A stretch of DNA of 64,000 bases from an uncultured Sulfitobacter sp. GTDB taxonomy: Bacteria > Pseudomonadota > Alphaproteobacteria > Rhodobacterales > Rhodobacteraceae. Under the pieces are notes generated by a model. It was not told where the DNA came from, made no database searches, and was given only the letters and a program-made list of their open reading frames with translations. Positions 8,631-18,097 of this stretch are shown here, in pieces. The stretch's first letter is position 1; every line of letters begins with the position of its first letter. The position numbers were made by a program, and so were the translations under genes. Location of the stretch: assembly GCF_947497275.1 (NCBI RefSeq), contig NZ_CANMFS010000002.1:534705-598704 (forward strand), read 5' to 3'.

Positions 8631-9935
8631 ATGTCACTTACAAAAACAGTCTATGCTGCGACGACCATGGCGCTTGTCACAGCAGGGAGTGCAACCGCCG
8701 AGAATCTTGTCATCGCGACGGTGAACAACGGCGACATGGTCCGCATGCAGGGCTATACCGACAATTTCACGGAAAAAACCGGCCATACCGTCGAGTGGGT
8801 CACACTGGAAGAGAACGTTCTGCGCCAGCGTGTCACTACAGATATCGCGGCAAAGGGCGGTTCATTCGACATCATGACAATCGGCATGTATGAAACACCC
8901 ATCTGGGCGGCCAACGATTGGCTGGTCCCGCTGGACGGCCTGTCCGACGCGTACGATGCGGATGACATCCTGCCCGCGATGCGCGAAGGCCTGAGCTATG
9001 ATGGCACGCTCTATGCCGCGCCGTTCTACGGCGAAAGCTCGATGATCATGTACCGCACCGACCTGATGGAGAAGGCCGGTCTGGAAATGCCACAGGCTCC
9101 GACGTGGGACTTCATCCGCGAAGCGGCGGCGGCGATGACGGATCGCGAAAACGACATCAACGGCATCTGCCTGCGCGGCAAGGCCGGCTGGGGTGAAGGT
9201 GGTGCGCTCATCACCGTGACGGCCAACTCCTTCGGTGCGCGCTGGTTCGACGAGGACTGGAACGCCCAGTTCGATCAGCCCGCCTGGAACGAAGCCCTCA
9301 CGTTCTTTGTCGAGATGATGAACGAATCCGGCCCCAACGGCTATGCGACGAACGGCTTCAACGAGAACCTGAACCTGTTCCAGCAAGGCAAATGCGGCAT
9401 GTGGATCGACGCGACTGTCGCGGCCTCCTTTGTGACCAATCCTGACGATTCCACGGTTGCCGACAAGGTCGGCTTTGCCCTCGCGCCAAACACCGGGAAG
9501 GGCAAGAACGCGAACTGGCTCTGGGCCTGGGCACTGGCGATCCCCGCCGGCACACAGAAGGAAGACGCCGCCAAGGAGTTCGTCGAGTGGGCGACTTCGA
9601 AGGAGTACATCGAGCTCGTCGCGGCCAACGAAGGCTGGGCGAACGTCCCTCCAGGTGCACGCACATCGCTGTACGAGAACGAAAACTACAAGGCCGTTCC
9701 TTTCGCAGCCATGACGCTTGAATCCATCAACGTGGCAGACCCGAAGAACCCGACGGTCGATCCGGTTCCTTACGTTGGCGTCCAGTTCGTCGCGATCCCC
9801 GAGTTTGCGGGCATCGCAACGGAAGTCAGCCAGGAATTCTCCGCCGTCTACGCCGGTCAGCAGACCGTCGAGGAAGCGCTTGAGAAGGCACAGGCCCTGA
9901 CCAACGACGCAATGGAAGCCGCTGGCTACCGCTAA
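8631..9935 (+). CDS. smoE: Sorbitol/mannitol ABC transporter, periplasmic binding protein
   Basis: A 434-residue family 1 extracellular solute-binding protein. The first 23 residues (MSLTKTVYAATTMALVTAGSATA) form a Sec signal peptide with an AxA cleavage site, and the mature protein starts ENLVIATVNN. Segments such as GMYETPIWAANDWLVPLDGL and LCLRGKAGWGE-like residues, plus the gene order, match the SmoE/MtlE polyol-binding proteins of Rhodobacter. It captures sorbitol, mannitol or related polyols in the periplasm. It is the first gene of a six-gene operon and is followed by a perfect GC hairpin, which can raise its transcript level relative to the permeases. Confidence 0.92.
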   Translation: MSLTKTVYAATTMALVTAGSATAENLVIATVNNGDMVRMQGYTDNFTEKTGHTVEWVTLEENVLRQRVTTDIAAKGGSFDIMTIGMYETPIWAANDWLVPLDGLSDAYDADDILPAMREGLSYDGTLYAAPFYGESSMIMYRTDLMEKAGLEMPQAPTWDFIREAAAAMTDRENDINGICLRGKAGWGEGGALITVTANSFGARWFDEDWNAQFDQPAWNEALTFFVEMMNESGPNGYATNGFNENLNLFQQGKCGMWIDATVAASFVTNPDDSTVADKVGFALAPNTGKGKNANWLWAWALAIPAGTQKEDAAKEFVEWATSKEYIELVAANEGWANVPPGARTSLYENENYKAVPFAAMTLESINVADPKNPTVDPVPYVGVQFVAIPEFAGIATEVSQEFSAVYAGQQTVEEALEKAQALTNDAMEAAGYR

Positions 9936-9946
9936 GCTGTCCGACT

Positions 9947-9976
9947 TTCGGGGGGCGGTCAGTCCTGCCCCCCGAA
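9947..9976 (+). terminator. Intercistronic hairpin after smoE
   Basis: TTCGGGGGGC (9947-9956) and GCCCCCCGAA (9967-9976) form a perfect 10-bp stem with a 10-nt loop, starting 11 bp after the smoE stop. No tight T-run follows (CATCGAAATTTTCTCC), so it is more likely a 3'-end stabiliser or leaky terminator than a full stop. Such hairpins are usual after binding-protein genes in ABC operons. Confidence 0.55.
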
Positions 9977-10010
9977 CATCGAAATTTTCTCCTTTCGCAG
10001 CTCCGTTCAA

Positions 10011-10027
10011 GATAACCTAGGGTTATC
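10011..10027. repeat. Short inverted repeat in front of smoF
   Basis: GATAACC-TAG-GGTTATC is a 7-bp perfect inverted repeat with a 3-nt centre, ending 6 bp before the smoF ribosome site GAGGAGG. It contains the rare tetranucleotide CTAG. Its role is unknown; it could be a protein site or affect smoF translation. An 11-mer from it, TAACCTAGGGT, recurs at 28048-28058. Confidence 0.35.
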
Positions 10028-10046
10028 AACAGAGGAGGTATGCCCG

Positions 10047-10913
10047 ATGGCAACCCAACATTCCCGATCTGCCGCCCGCATCATGATGGCCCCCGCCGTC
10101 GTCTTGCTTCTCGGCTGGATGCTCATCCCGCTGATCATGACATTGATATTCTCGTTCAAGAAGTACCTGCCGATGCGCGGCGGCGATCTGGGGTGGGTCG
10201 GCTTCGAGAACTACGTCCGTTTCGTCAGTTCCAGCGCCTTCTGGCCATCGGTCTCCGCCACCTTGATCATCGTGGGCGGCGTGCTGGCGATCACCATCGT
10301 CTTCGGCATCCTGCTGGCCATCCTGCTCAATCAGCCGATGTGGGGCCAGGGTGTCGTTCGAATTCTGGTGATTGCACCGTTTTTCGTCATGCCCACTGTT
10401 TCCGCCCTTGTCTGGAAAAACATGTTCATGGATCCCACCAACGGCCTGTTCGCCCATCTGTGGCGGTTCTTCGGCGCCGAGCCGGTCTCGTGGCTGTCGG
10501 AGGCTTCCTTGCCCTCCATCGTGTTGATCGTGTCCTGGCAGTGGTTGCCCTTTGCCACGCTGATCCTGCTGACGGCGATCCAGTCGCTTGACAGCGAACA
10601 GTTGGAAGCCGCGGAAATGGATGGCGCGCCACCGCTCAAACGCTTCGCCTTTATCACCCTGCCCCACCTGAGCCGTGCCGTCACGATCGTGCTGCTGATC
10701 CAGACGATCTTCCTGCTGGCAATCTTCGCCGAAATCTTCGTCACCACGGGCGGCGCATTCGGAACCCGCACACTTACCTACCTGATCTTCCAGCGCGTGC
10801 TTGAAAGTCAGAACATCGGGCTTGGGTCCGCAGGTGGTGTTTACGCAATCATTCTCGCCAATATCGTTGCCATCTTCCTGATGCGCATCGTCGGCAAGAA
10901 TCTCGACGCTTGA
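10047..10913 (+). CDS. smoF: Sorbitol/mannitol ABC transporter, permease subunit 1
   Basis: A 288-residue inner-membrane permease of the MalF type with about six transmembrane helices (the first at about residues 13-35). The EAA loop that contacts the ATPase is visible as EAAEMDGAPPLKRFAFITLPHL. A strong GAGGAGG ribosome site lies ahead. It pairs with SmoG to form the membrane channel. Order and spacing in the operon match the Rhodobacter smoEFGK layout. Confidence 0.92.
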   Translation: MATQHSRSAARIMMAPAVVLLLGWMLIPLIMTLIFSFKKYLPMRGGDLGWVGFENYVRFVSSSAFWPSVSATLIIVGGVLAITIVFGILLAILLNQPMWGQGVVRILVIAPFFVMPTVSALVWKNMFMDPTNGLFAHLWRFFGAEPVSWLSEASLPSIVLIVSWQWLPFATLILLTAIQSLDSEQLEAAEMDGAPPLKRFAFITLPHLSRAVTIVLLIQTIFLLAIFAEIFVTTGGAFGTRTLTYLIFQRVLESQNIGLGSAGGVYAIILANIVAIFLMRIVGKNLDA

Positions 10914-10923
10914 GGAGGATAGA

Positions 10924-11754
10924 ATGGCCCGCTCAGTAAAAACGCAACGCAAGATCATCAACACGGCCGCAGCCTGGGGCATTGGTTTGCTGATCTTCTT
11001 CCCGATCCTCTGGACGATCCTCACCAGCTTCAAGACCGAAGCAACGGCGATCGCAGACCCTCCGGTCTTCCTCGCTTTCAACTGGACGATGGAAAACTAC
11101 ACTGCCGTTCTGGAGCGTTCGAACTATGCCAAGTTCCTGTGGAACTCGATTATCATCGCCGGCGGTTCCACGATCCTCGGTATCATTATCGCAGTTCCCG
11201 CCGCCTGGTCGATGGCCTTCGTGCCATCAAGACGGACCAAAGACATTCTGCTCTGGATGTTGTCGACCAAGATGCTGCCGGCCGTGGGTGTGTTGTATCC
11301 GATCTACCTGATCTGCATCAAACTCGGGATCCTCGACAGCCGCATCGCGCTTGTCATCATCCTGATGTTGATGAACCTGCCGATCATCGTCTGGATGCTC
11401 TACACCTACTTCCGCGAAATTCCGGGCGAGATCCTCGAAGCCGCGCGGATGGACGGTGCTTCGCTGAAGGAAGAGATCCTCTATGTTCTCACGCCAATGG
11501 CGATCCCGGGCATTGCCTCGACCCTGCTGCTGAACTTTATCCTGGCGTGGAACGAGGCGTTCTGGACCCTGAACCTGACGGCGGCCAACGCGGCCCCTCT
11601 GACGGCCTTCATCGCCAGCTACTCCAGCCCCGAAGGGTTGTTCTTCGCCAAACTCAGTGCGGCCTCGACGATGGCCATCGCACCGATCCTCATTCTCGGC
11701 TGGTTCAGCCAGAAACAACTTGTCAGCGGCCTGACCTTTGGCGCCGTGAAATAA
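10924..11754 (+). CDS. smoG: Sorbitol/mannitol ABC transporter, permease subunit 2
   Basis: A 276-residue inner-membrane permease of the MalG type with six predicted helices. The EAA loop reads EAARMDGASLKEEILYVLTP. It starts 10 bp after smoF with the ribosome site GAGGAGG. The C-terminus has the usual SQKQLVSGLTFGAVK ending of the CUT1 permeases. It acts with SmoF and the SmoK ATPase in polyol import. Confidence 0.92.
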   Translation: MARSVKTQRKIINTAAAWGIGLLIFFPILWTILTSFKTEATAIADPPVFLAFNWTMENYTAVLERSNYAKFLWNSIIIAGGSTILGIIIAVPAAWSMAFVPSRRTKDILLWMLSTKMLPAVGVLYPIYLICIKLGILDSRIALVIILMLMNLPIIVWMLYTYFREIPGEILEAARMDGASLKEEILYVLTPMAIPGIASTLLLNFILAWNEAFWTLNLTAANAAPLTAFIASYSSPEGLFFAKLSAASTMAIAPILILGWFSQKQLVSGLTFGAVK

Positions 11755-11804
11755 ATCGCCCTCATGTAGCGTAGCGATAGGGCTACTGGAAAGGAACCTG
11801 ACCA

Positions 11805-12821
11805 ATGGGACAGATTAAACTCAATCAAGTGACCAAGAGCTTTGGCGATGTGCAAGTCATTCCACCGCTCGACCTGACAATCGAAGATGGCGAGTTCACG
11901 GTCTTTGTCGGACCGTCGGGTTGCGGCAAATCCACCCTGCTGCGCCTGATCGCGGGGCTTGAGGACATCACCTCCGGCCACATCGACATCGACGGAAGTG
12001 ATGCCACCAACGTGCCACCCGCCAAGCGCGGTCTGGCGATGGTGTTCCAGTCCTACGCGCTTTATCCGCACATGTCGGTGCGCAAGAACATCGCGTTCCC
12101 GATGAAGATGGCGGGCGTGCCGGAGGACGAACAGAAGCGTCGGATAGACGCGGCCGCGAAGGCGCTGAACCTCACCGACTACATCGACCGCAAGCCGGGC
12201 CAGCTTTCGGGCGGGCAACGTCAGCGGGTCGCCATCGGTCGGGCCATTGTGCGTGAACCTTCGGCATTCCTGTTCGACGAGCCTCTGTCGAACCTCGATG
12301 CCGCATTGCGTGTCGGCATGCGGCTGGAGATCAGCGAGCTGCACAAGCGCCTTGCGACGACCATGATCTACGTCACCCACGACCAGGTCGAAGCGATGAC
12401 CATGGCCGACAAGATCGTCGTGCTGCGCGCCGGTTTCATCGAACAGGTCGGCTCCCCGCTTGAGCTGTACCACACGCCACGCAACGAGTTCGTGGCCGGC
12501 TTCATCGGCTCGCCCAAGATGAACCTGATCAAAGGCACCGAGGCGCAAAAGCACGGGGCCGCGACCATCGGTATACGCCCCGAGCACACTGACGTCAGCA
12601 AGACCGAAGGCATGTGGAAAGGCCGCGTCGGCGTGGCCGAGCATCTGGGATCGGACACGTTCATCCACGTCCACGACACAGGCCTCGAAACGGGGCCGGA
12701 CGATCTTTTCACCGTGCGCATCACCGGCGACATCCAGGCCAAGCATGGCGACGATATCTACCTCACCCCACAGCTCGACAAACTGCACAAGTTCGACGCG
12801 CAGGGCCTGAGGGTCGATTGA
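11805..12821 (+). CDS. smoK: Sorbitol/mannitol ABC transporter, ATP-binding subunit
   Basis: A 338-residue MalK/UgpC-type ATPase. Walker A is GPSGCGKST at about residues 37-45, the signature [15 protein letters not shown] is at about 134-148, Walker B is [12 protein letters not shown], and the switch histidine is in YVTHDQ. A C-terminal regulatory (TOBE-like) domain follows, ending near residue 338. It powers SmoFG. The stop overlaps the smoS start as TGATG, so translation is coupled. Confidence 0.94.
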   Translation: MGQIKLNQVTKSFGDVQVIPPLDLTIEDGEFTVFVGPSGCGKSTLLRLIAGLEDITSGHIDIDGSDATNVPPAKRGLAMVFQSYALYPHMSVRKNIAFPMKMAGVPEDEQKRRIDAAAKALNLTDYIDRKPGQLSGGQRQRVAIGRAIVREPSAFLFDEPLSNLDAALRVGMRLEISELHKRLATTMIYVTHDQVEAMTMADKIVVLRAGFIEQVGSPLELYHTPRNEFVAGFIGSPKMNLIKGTEAQKHGAATIGIRPEHTDVSKTEGMWKGRVGVAEHLGSDTFIHVHDTGLETGPDDLFTVRITGDIQAKHGDDIYLTPQLDKLHKFDAQGLRVD

Positions 12822-13591
12822 TGCAACTGGCTGGAAAAACAGCCCTGATAACAGGTGCCGCCCGTGGAATCGGGCGGGCCTTTGCAGCGGCCTACCTGCG
12901 CGAAGGCGCGCGGGTTGCCATTGCCGACATCGACGCGGCGCGCGCCGAGGCGACAGCCGATGCGTTGGGTGAGGATGCGATAGCGATCCGCATGGATGTG
13001 ACGGATCAAACCAGCATCGACGACGCAGTACGCAACACGGTCGATCGTTTCGGCCAGATCGACATCCTCATCAACAATGCCGCACTCTTTACCGCCTCCC
13101 CCATCGTCGAAATTGAGCGCGCCGATTACGCGCGGGTCTTTGACATCAACGTGGCCGGGACGCTGTTCACGACACAAGCCGTGGCCCGCCATATGATAGC
13201 GCGGGGTGGTCGTGGCAAGATCATCAACATGGCCAGCCAGGCCGGACGGCGCGGCGAACCTCTGGTTGCGGTCTATTGCGCGACCAAGGCGGCAGTGATC
13301 AGCCTGACACAATCTGCCGGGCTTGATCTGATCAAACACGGTATAAACGTGAACGCAATTTCCCCAGGTGTCGTCGACGGCGAACACTGGGATGGCGTGG
13401 ACGCGTTCTTTGCGAAACATGAACACAAGGCACCCGGTCAGAAGAAACGAGAAGTCGGCGCTGCCGTGCCTTTTGGACGCATGGGCACCCCCGACGATCT
13501 GACCGGCATGGCCGTTTTTCTGGCCAGCGATGCGGCGAACTACATCGTCGCGCAAACCTATAACGTGGATGGTGGACAATGGATGAGCTGA
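12821..13591 (+). CDS. smoS: Sorbitol dehydrogenase (short-chain dehydrogenase)
   Basis: A 256-residue SDR oxidoreductase with TGAARGIG at residues 11-18, an NNA motif (NNAALF), catalytic Ser139 (NMASQ) and the YxxxK pair Tyr152/Lys156 (YCATK). Asp36/Asp38 in ADIDA favour NAD. Rhodobacter SmoS, which has the same length, oxidises D-glucitol to fructose and galactitol to tagatose. The ATG at 12821 overlaps the smoK stop; a longer upstream frame inside smoK is not credible. It overlaps mtlK by 13 bp. Confidence 0.92.
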   Translation: MQLAGKTALITGAARGIGRAFAAAYLREGARVAIADIDAARAEATADALGEDAIAIRMDVTDQTSIDDAVRNTVDRFGQIDILINNAALFTASPIVEIERADYARVFDINVAGTLFTTQAVARHMIARGGRGKIINMASQAGRRGEPLVAVYCATKAAVISLTQSAGLDLIKHGINVNAISPGVVDGEHWDGVDAFFAKHEHKAPGQKKREVGAAVPFGRMGTPDDLTGMAVFLASDAANYIVAQTYNVDGGQWMS

Positions 13592-15072
13592 TCTCCCTTT
13601 CGAACGCAACGCTTGATCAACTGAACGTGGAACGCCCCCGCTATGACCGCGCGGCGCTGACAGCGGGTATCGTGCATATCGGCGTCGGGAACTTTCACCG
13701 CGCGCATCAGGCGTGGTATCTGCACCGGCTGATGCAGGGCGGTCAGGCGCACGACTGGGCCATCATTGGTGCCGGCGTACGTCCCTACGACGCCGCGATG
13801 CGCGACAAGCTGCTGGCACAGGATTGCCTGACCACACTGATTGAACTCGATCCGAAAAATGTCTCGGCCGAGGTCGTCGGTTCGATGATCGGCTATCTAC
13901 CCATCGAAGAAGGCAATGCGCCGCTGATCCGTCAAATGTCGGATCCCGCCATTCGGATCGTCGCCATGACCGTGACCGAAAGCGGCTATTACATCGACCC
14001 CGTCACAAAAGGCTTCGACGGCGCGCATCCGGATCTGGTCCATGATGCGGCGCGCCCGGACGCCCCCCGGACCGCGTTCGGCGCCATCGTCGCCGCCCTG
14101 CGCGCGCGCCGCAATGCAGGCCATGGGTCGTTCACCGGCCTGAGCTGCGATAACCTGCAGGGCAACGGTGACATCCTGCGCCAGACCGTTGTGTCGCTGG
14201 CCAGAATGTCCGACCCCGATCTTGCCGACTGGATCGAGAGCAACGTGACCTTCCCCAATTCGATGGTCGATTGCATCGCCCCCGCAACTGGCCCGAAAGA
14301 GCTGGCACTGGCCGCCGATTTCGGGATCAAGGATGCCGCCGTCGTTACCCACGAGGCGTTCCGCCAGTGGGTCATCGAGGACAAGTTCTGCGCCGGTCGT
14401 CCGGCGTGGGATCAGGTCGGCGCCACATTCTCGGATAATGTACACGCCTACGAGACAATGAAAATCCGTATCCTGAATGCGGGGCACCAGGTCATCGCCA
14501 ATATCGGCGAGATACTGGCCATCGAGACCATCGCCGAATGTATGGCCCATCCCGGCATCCGCGACTTCTTCGGCAAGGTCCAGAGAACCGAAATCGCACC
14601 AACCGTCGCCCCCGTTCCGGGAAAAACACCTGTCGCGTACGTCGATCTGATCGAAGAGCGATTTTCCAACCCGCGGATCGTCGACACGACCCGGCGGGTG
14701 GCGTACGACGGCTCCGCCCGTCATCCCGGCTTTGTCCTGCCGATCCTGCGCGACCAACTGGCGGCCGGACGTTCCGTCGAAGGTCTCGCTCTGGTCGAGG
14801 CTTTTTGGGCCCGCATGTGCGCCGGCACCCGCGAGAACGGGACCGTGATCGAGGCAAACGATCCGATGTGGAATGACCTGACACAGGCTGCGCAGTCCGC
14901 AAAATCACGACCCGCAGCGTGGCTGGAGCAACGCAGGATCTACGGCGATCTGATCGAATCCAAGCCGTTTTCCGAGGCGTTCTGCAAATGGCTCCCGCTG
15001 ATCTGGACCCAGGGGTGCGAAACCGCACTCAGCGAATATGCGCGGCACGCGCACGAAAAGGCGTCCGTCTAG
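13579..15072 (+). CDS. mtlK: Mannitol 2-dehydrogenase (long-chain polyol dehydrogenase)
   Basis: A 497-residue NAD-dependent enzyme oxidising D-mannitol (and often D-arabinitol) to fructose. The N-terminal nucleotide-binding segment is GIVHIGVGNFHRAHQAWY. The catalytic signature KxxxxNxxH appears as MKIRILNAGHQVIANIG. Full family length. It overlaps the end of smoS by 13 bp and closes the operon. No kinase follows, unlike some related polyol operons; fructose would be phosphorylated by the kinase at 5067-5993. Confidence 0.92.
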   Translation: MDELISLSNATLDQLNVERPRYDRAALTAGIVHIGVGNFHRAHQAWYLHRLMQGGQAHDWAIIGAGVRPYDAAMRDKLLAQDCLTTLIELDPKNVSAEVVGSMIGYLPIEEGNAPLIRQMSDPAIRIVAMTVTESGYYIDPVTKGFDGAHPDLVHDAARPDAPRTAFGAIVAALRARRNAGHGSFTGLSCDNLQGNGDILRQTVVSLARMSDPDLADWIESNVTFPNSMVDCIAPATGPKELALAADFGIKDAAVVTHEAFRQWVIEDKFCAGRPAWDQVGATFSDNVHAYETMKIRILNAGHQVIANIGEILAIETIAECMAHPGIRDFFGKVQRTEIAPTVAPVPGKTPVAYVDLIEERFSNPRIVDTTRRVAYDGSARHPGFVLPILRDQLAAGRSVEGLALVEAFWARMCAGTRENGTVIEANDPMWNDLTQAAQSAKSRPAAWLEQRRIYGDLIESKPFSEAFCKWLPLIWTQGCETALSEYARHAHEKASV

Positions 15073-15482
15073 ATCTACGCAAGGCCCGTGTCGTTGACCC
15101 CGCGCTTGAACCGTGTCTACCGGACGGTCCTTGCGTTCCCCTCAGCATGCTCGGCGCGTACGTCTCTGGCGTAGAACGGGAAACCGCCATCGGTCGCGAA
15201 CGGCCGGATCCGGTGAACCTCTTTTCAGGTTTGCATCGCTCGATCTCGGAGAAAAGAACCGGGCGGGCCGCCCGCGTTCATCGCCGGTCAAATCCATAGC
15301 CTGGACGACCTCACGAACACCATGATGAGACCGTCACGTTTCCTAAGGGACGTCTGCTCCGGACAGAGGGGGTGACGGCTTTGGAATGCCGCTACTGCCG
15401 TGTACTGGTCAATGGCCCTGCCCCGCCTGCGGTCTGACCATGCAAACCACCTCACATCGCCCGGGGTCACAACGGGCGTCGG
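15073..15482. other. Intergenic region between mtlK and nirV (410 bp), no gene supported
   Basis: Both genes end here convergently. Several short frames cross the region, but none shows a recognisable domain, a good ribosome site or natural amino-acid composition. The stretch has the feel of decayed sequence, possibly an old insertion, but no terminal repeats or transposase motifs could be identified. No clear terminator hairpin with a T-run was found. Confidence 0.5.
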
Positions 15483-16226
15483 CTATGGCTTTTGGTCGGA
15501 CACCAGCCGCATCCCGAGATGCGCGGGCGGCGCGCCCACGGCGCAACCGCCCCGCGCCGGATCGCGTTCGAGAAACGAAATCGCCGCGACATGCTCCCCG
15601 CCGACGAAGAACGCCGGGCAGCGGTCCGGTCTAAGCGTGCCCTCGTAGGCCCCCGCATAGCAGTCCGATGTCCATTCCCAAACGCTGCCGTCCAGATCAG
15701 CGATGCCCTGCGACGTGGTCGCAAACGCCCCCTGGGCGCGCAATGTCCGCTTAGTTTGCGGCGCGGTCAGGTAGGCGGAGGCCCACGATAACTCCGGTGC
15801 GGTGAAGATCGGGTCGGGGGCCTGTGGCAGAACTTCCGCCGCCATATGCTCCCACTCCGCCAGACTGGGCAGCCGGAATTTGTACCCCGTGGTGCGGTTG
15901 ATCCAATCAAGGTAGTGGCCCGCATCGACGAAGGAGAGGCCGGTTGCGGGGGTGGTTTCTGAGTTTTTTCCCGCCGGCGCCCGCAGCGTGATGCCGCACG
16001 CGCCCGCCCGCGCACAGGCGTTCCATTCCGCCACCGTGACCTCGTATTTCTGCACGAAAATCCGTGTGCCCAGCGGCATCACAACGGGGTAATCAGCCAT
16101 CACCGGCGGATCGGCGGGATCGGGGCCGCGCTGAATCATCAGCGCGGCCCCGACAACGCCCACCCCGACGACCACCACCAATGCCGCTGTTCTGCGCAGG
16201 GATCTTTTAGGTCTGGCGACGGTCAT
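15483..16226 (-). CDS. nirV: Nitrite reductase accessory protein NirV (SUMF1/FGE-like domain)
   Basis: A 247-residue protein with an N-terminal membrane segment or uncleaved signal (about residues 12-32) and a formylglycine-generating-enzyme-like (C-type lectin fold) domain: VQKYEVTVAEWNAC, YKFRLPSLAEWEHMA, DLDGSVWEWTSDCY and LGMRLV. It sits 18 bp downstream of nirK, the standard position of NirV in copper nitrite reductase loci. Its exact function is not established, and it lacks evidence for sulfatase activation. It is the last gene of the pseudoazurin-nirK-nirV group. Confidence 0.88.
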   Translation of the reverse strand: MTVARPKRSLRRTAALVVVVGVGVVGAALMIQRGPDPADPPVMADYPVVMPLGTRIFVQKYEVTVAEWNACARAGACGITLRAPAGKNSETTPATGLSFVDAGHYLDWINRTTGYKFRLPSLAEWEHMAAEVLPQAPDPIFTAPELSWASAYLTAPQTKRTLRAQGAFATTSQGIADLDGSVWEWTSDCYAGAYEGTLRPDRCPAFFVGGEHVAAISFLERDPARGGCAVGAPPAHLGMRLVSDQKP

Positions 16227-16244
16227 GGCCGGTCCCCTTCTCGG

Positions 16245-17462
16245 TCAGGTCTGGAATGCGCGGGGGGCCACGATCTGCTCCATCAGCGCGTTGTCCCACG
16301 CGCCCTCGACAACGAAATGCGCGGTGGCGCCCAGCAGGGCAGCCTCGATCAGATTGTGGTTCACGTAGGCATAAACGCCGGGCTGCTCGAAGGTGTACAT
16401 CGCCGCGACCGCACTGCCGCCGCGGACAAACCATGTCTCCATGCCGGTGTTGGGCGTATCGCTGAACGAGGTCTCCCAGACGTAGTTGCCATGCCCGCCG
16501 ATAAGGTGCGGGCGCGAATCGCGGTTGGCCTGATTGTGGATCATCAGCACGGTCTCGCCGACACGGGCCTTCAGCGCATGCGCGCCTGTCAGGGCACCCA
16601 CCGCGCCGTTGAACACCGAATGGGTCGGGGTCAGGGTGCGCATCGCGTCCAGACTGTCGGCATAATCCTCGCCCGCTGTGGCATAGCTGATGTAATCGCC
16701 GTTCTCGTCCATCGGCAGGTAATAGTCCTGCTCGCCGATATAGGCGATTGAGTCGTAGTACAGGGCGTTGCCGTCGCGGTCCTTGAGCCCGTCACGCGGC
16801 AGCACCATGACGGCACCGTTCATGCCGTGGCACACATGATAGGGGATCATCGCACCACCGGGGGCGCAGTGGTAGGTAAAGCACCCCGGCTTTGTCGCCT
16901 TCCAGCGCAGCACGCATTCCTCACCGGGATACACATGGGTCAGCCCGCCCCCGCCAAGCGCGCCGGTGGAGGCGTGGAAGTCGATGTTGTGCTCCATCTG
17001 GCTGTCGGCGGGGTTGCGCAGCGTCAGCTCGATCATGTCGCCCTCGTGACACACGATCAGCGGCCCGGGGACCGACCCGTTGTAGGTCAGGGCCCAGATG
17101 CTGGCGCCCGTATCCTCGTCCACCACCATCAGTCGTTCGGTGGTATCCATGGTGATTTCGATGATTTTCGGACCGCCCGTTGCGACCTGTTCGTGAATCG
17201 GCGCAAAGGGGGGGGCGACCATCTCCTGCTTAACGCGGGTATAGCCGGACAGATCGGCGGGTTTGGCCGCGCTGCCACGCGACTGATCGGCGGACGCCTT
17301 GTACAGATTGGCCGATTGCGTATTTGCCGCATACAGCTTGGGGCTGCGCGGCGCGGCCATGCCTTTCGCGCCGGTCAGGGCAGCGGCACCGGCCAGAACG
17401 GATCCGCGCAGAACATTGCGGCGGCTGGTTTTCATGAGGCCCGGATTGATGAACTTGGTCAT
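16245..17462 (-). CDS. nirK: Copper-containing nitrite reductase NirK
   Basis: A 405-residue periplasmic enzyme reducing nitrite to nitric oxide. It has a Tat signal (TSRRNVLRG with a hydrophobic run) and two cupredoxin domains. Copper ligands are visible: HNIDFH (His, catalytic Asp, His), YHCAP (type 1 Cys and type 2 His), YHVCHGMNG (type 1 His and Met) and [11 protein letters not shown] (type 2 His), plus the catalytic His in TPTHSVFNG. The first residues (MTKFINPGL) could be skipped if the Met at residue 10 is used. The electron donor is probably the pseudoazurin encoded just upstream. An inverted repeat (17487-17513) separates the two genes. Confidence 0.96.
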   Translation of the reverse strand: MTKFINPGLMKTSRRNVLRGSVLAGAAALTGAKGMAAPRSPKLYAANTQSANLYKASADQSRGSAAKPADLSGYTRVKQEMVAPPFAPIHEQVATGGPKIIEITMDTTERLMVVDEDTGASIWALTYNGSVPGPLIVCHEGDMIELTLRNPADSQMEHNIDFHASTGALGGGGLTHVYPGEECVLRWKATKPGCFTYHCAPGGAMIPYHVCHGMNGAVMVLPRDGLKDRDGNALYYDSIAYIGEQDYYLPMDENGDYISYATAGEDYADSLDAMRTLTPTHSVFNGAVGALTGAHALKARVGETVLMIHNQANRDSRPHLIGGHGNYVWETSFSDTPNTGMETWFVRGGSAVAAMYTFEQPGVYAYVNHNLIEAALLGATAHFVVEGAWDNALMEQIVAPRAFQT

Positions 17463-17486
17463 TTCGGTCTCCCCTTTGGGGGTTGC

Positions 17487-17513
17487 GCGGCACGGGTCGT
17501 CGCGTCGTGCCGC
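17487..17513 (-). repeat. GC hairpin between the pseudoazurin gene and nirK
   Basis: GCGGCACG (17487-17494) and CGTGCCGC (17506-17513) form a perfect 8-bp stem with an 11-nt loop. No T-run follows on the minus strand, so it is unlikely to end transcription fully. It may stabilise the pseudoazurin transcript end and set different levels of the two proteins. Confidence 0.45.
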
Positions 17514-17537
17514 TAAATTTGATCTAAAAATATGGCG

Positions 17538-17969
17538 TTACAGATTGCCGAGTTGCGCTTCGAAACGCTCTTTGGCTTTTTTCGGCACCCGGCCTTCGAG
17601 AAAGCCGTCGGGGGCGGTGTCAGCGTCACCCACTTCGATCGTCATCACCATGCCCATCGCGTAGTGTGGCTTGCACATAACGCCATAGACGCCTTCGACA
17701 TCGAAAGTAGCCTCGATTTCCTTGTTCATCTTGCCGATGAAGCTTTCGGCCCCTTCCGGCATCATGCCTTTCACGGTTTCGGCGTTGTGACCCTTGTCGG
17801 TCGGGACGAACAGAACGCTGTCACCGGCAGCGATTTGCAAGAACGAAGGCTCAAAGACCATCGTGCCCTCCGCCCCCTTGTTGAGCATCCTGACCTCGAA
17901 GGTCTCGGCATAACCGGCGCCGGACAGGGCAAGTCCGAGGGCGAGCGTTAATGAAGATGTGCGAAGCAT
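17538..17969 (-). CDS. Pseudoazurin (type 1 copper electron carrier)
   Basis: A 143-residue periplasmic cupredoxin with a Sec signal of about 21 residues (ending SGAGYA). Copper ligands are His in DKGHNAET, Cys and His in VMCKPH, and Met in YAMGM. The C-terminal helical tail is typical of pseudoazurin. It passes electrons from the cytochrome bc1 branch to NirK. The start has a good ribosome site (AGGAAAG). A TTGCGCTGGCGCAA box lies about 65 bp upstream of the ATG, a fitting distance for NNR activation. Confidence 0.93.
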   Translation of the reverse strand: MLRTSSLTLALGLALSGAGYAETFEVRMLNKGAEGTMVFEPSFLQIAAGDSVLFVPTDKGHNAETVKGMMPEGAESFIGKMNKEIEATFDVEGVYGVMCKPHYAMGMVMTIEVGDADTAPDGFLEGRVPKKAKERFEAQLGNL

Positions 17970-18026
17970 TTTGCTTTCCTTTCGATTGGTGTTGCACGCA
18001 CATTACGGCGACCCCGGCGGCCCACC

Positions 18027-18040
18027 TTGCGCTGGCGCAA
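18027..18040. promoter_or_regulatory. NNR/NnrR box, copy 1
   Basis: TTGCGCTGGCGCAA is a perfect 5-4-5 palindrome half-site pair (TTGCG-CTGG-CGCAA) of the Crp/Fnr type seen at NNR targets. It lies in the divergent space between the pseudoazurin gene (start 17969) and the Crp/Fnr regulator gene (start near 18098). Its centre is about 65 bp from each start, consistent with class II activation of either or both. An identical copy lies at 19077-19090. Confidence 0.7.
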
Positions 18041-18097
18041 CAAGAATGGCCGTGTTTTGTTGATGGGGATCTATTTGATGGCTCTGGCCGCGCAACT

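Noticed and set aside
8862..10010. A 382-residue minus-strand frame opposite smoE
   Set aside because: Shadow frame; smoE on the other strand has signal peptide, ribosome site and family motifs.
15073..15482. Possible transposase remnant between mtlK and nirV
   Set aside because: No DDE motif, inverted repeats or duplicated target site could be found; short frames here have no natural composition.
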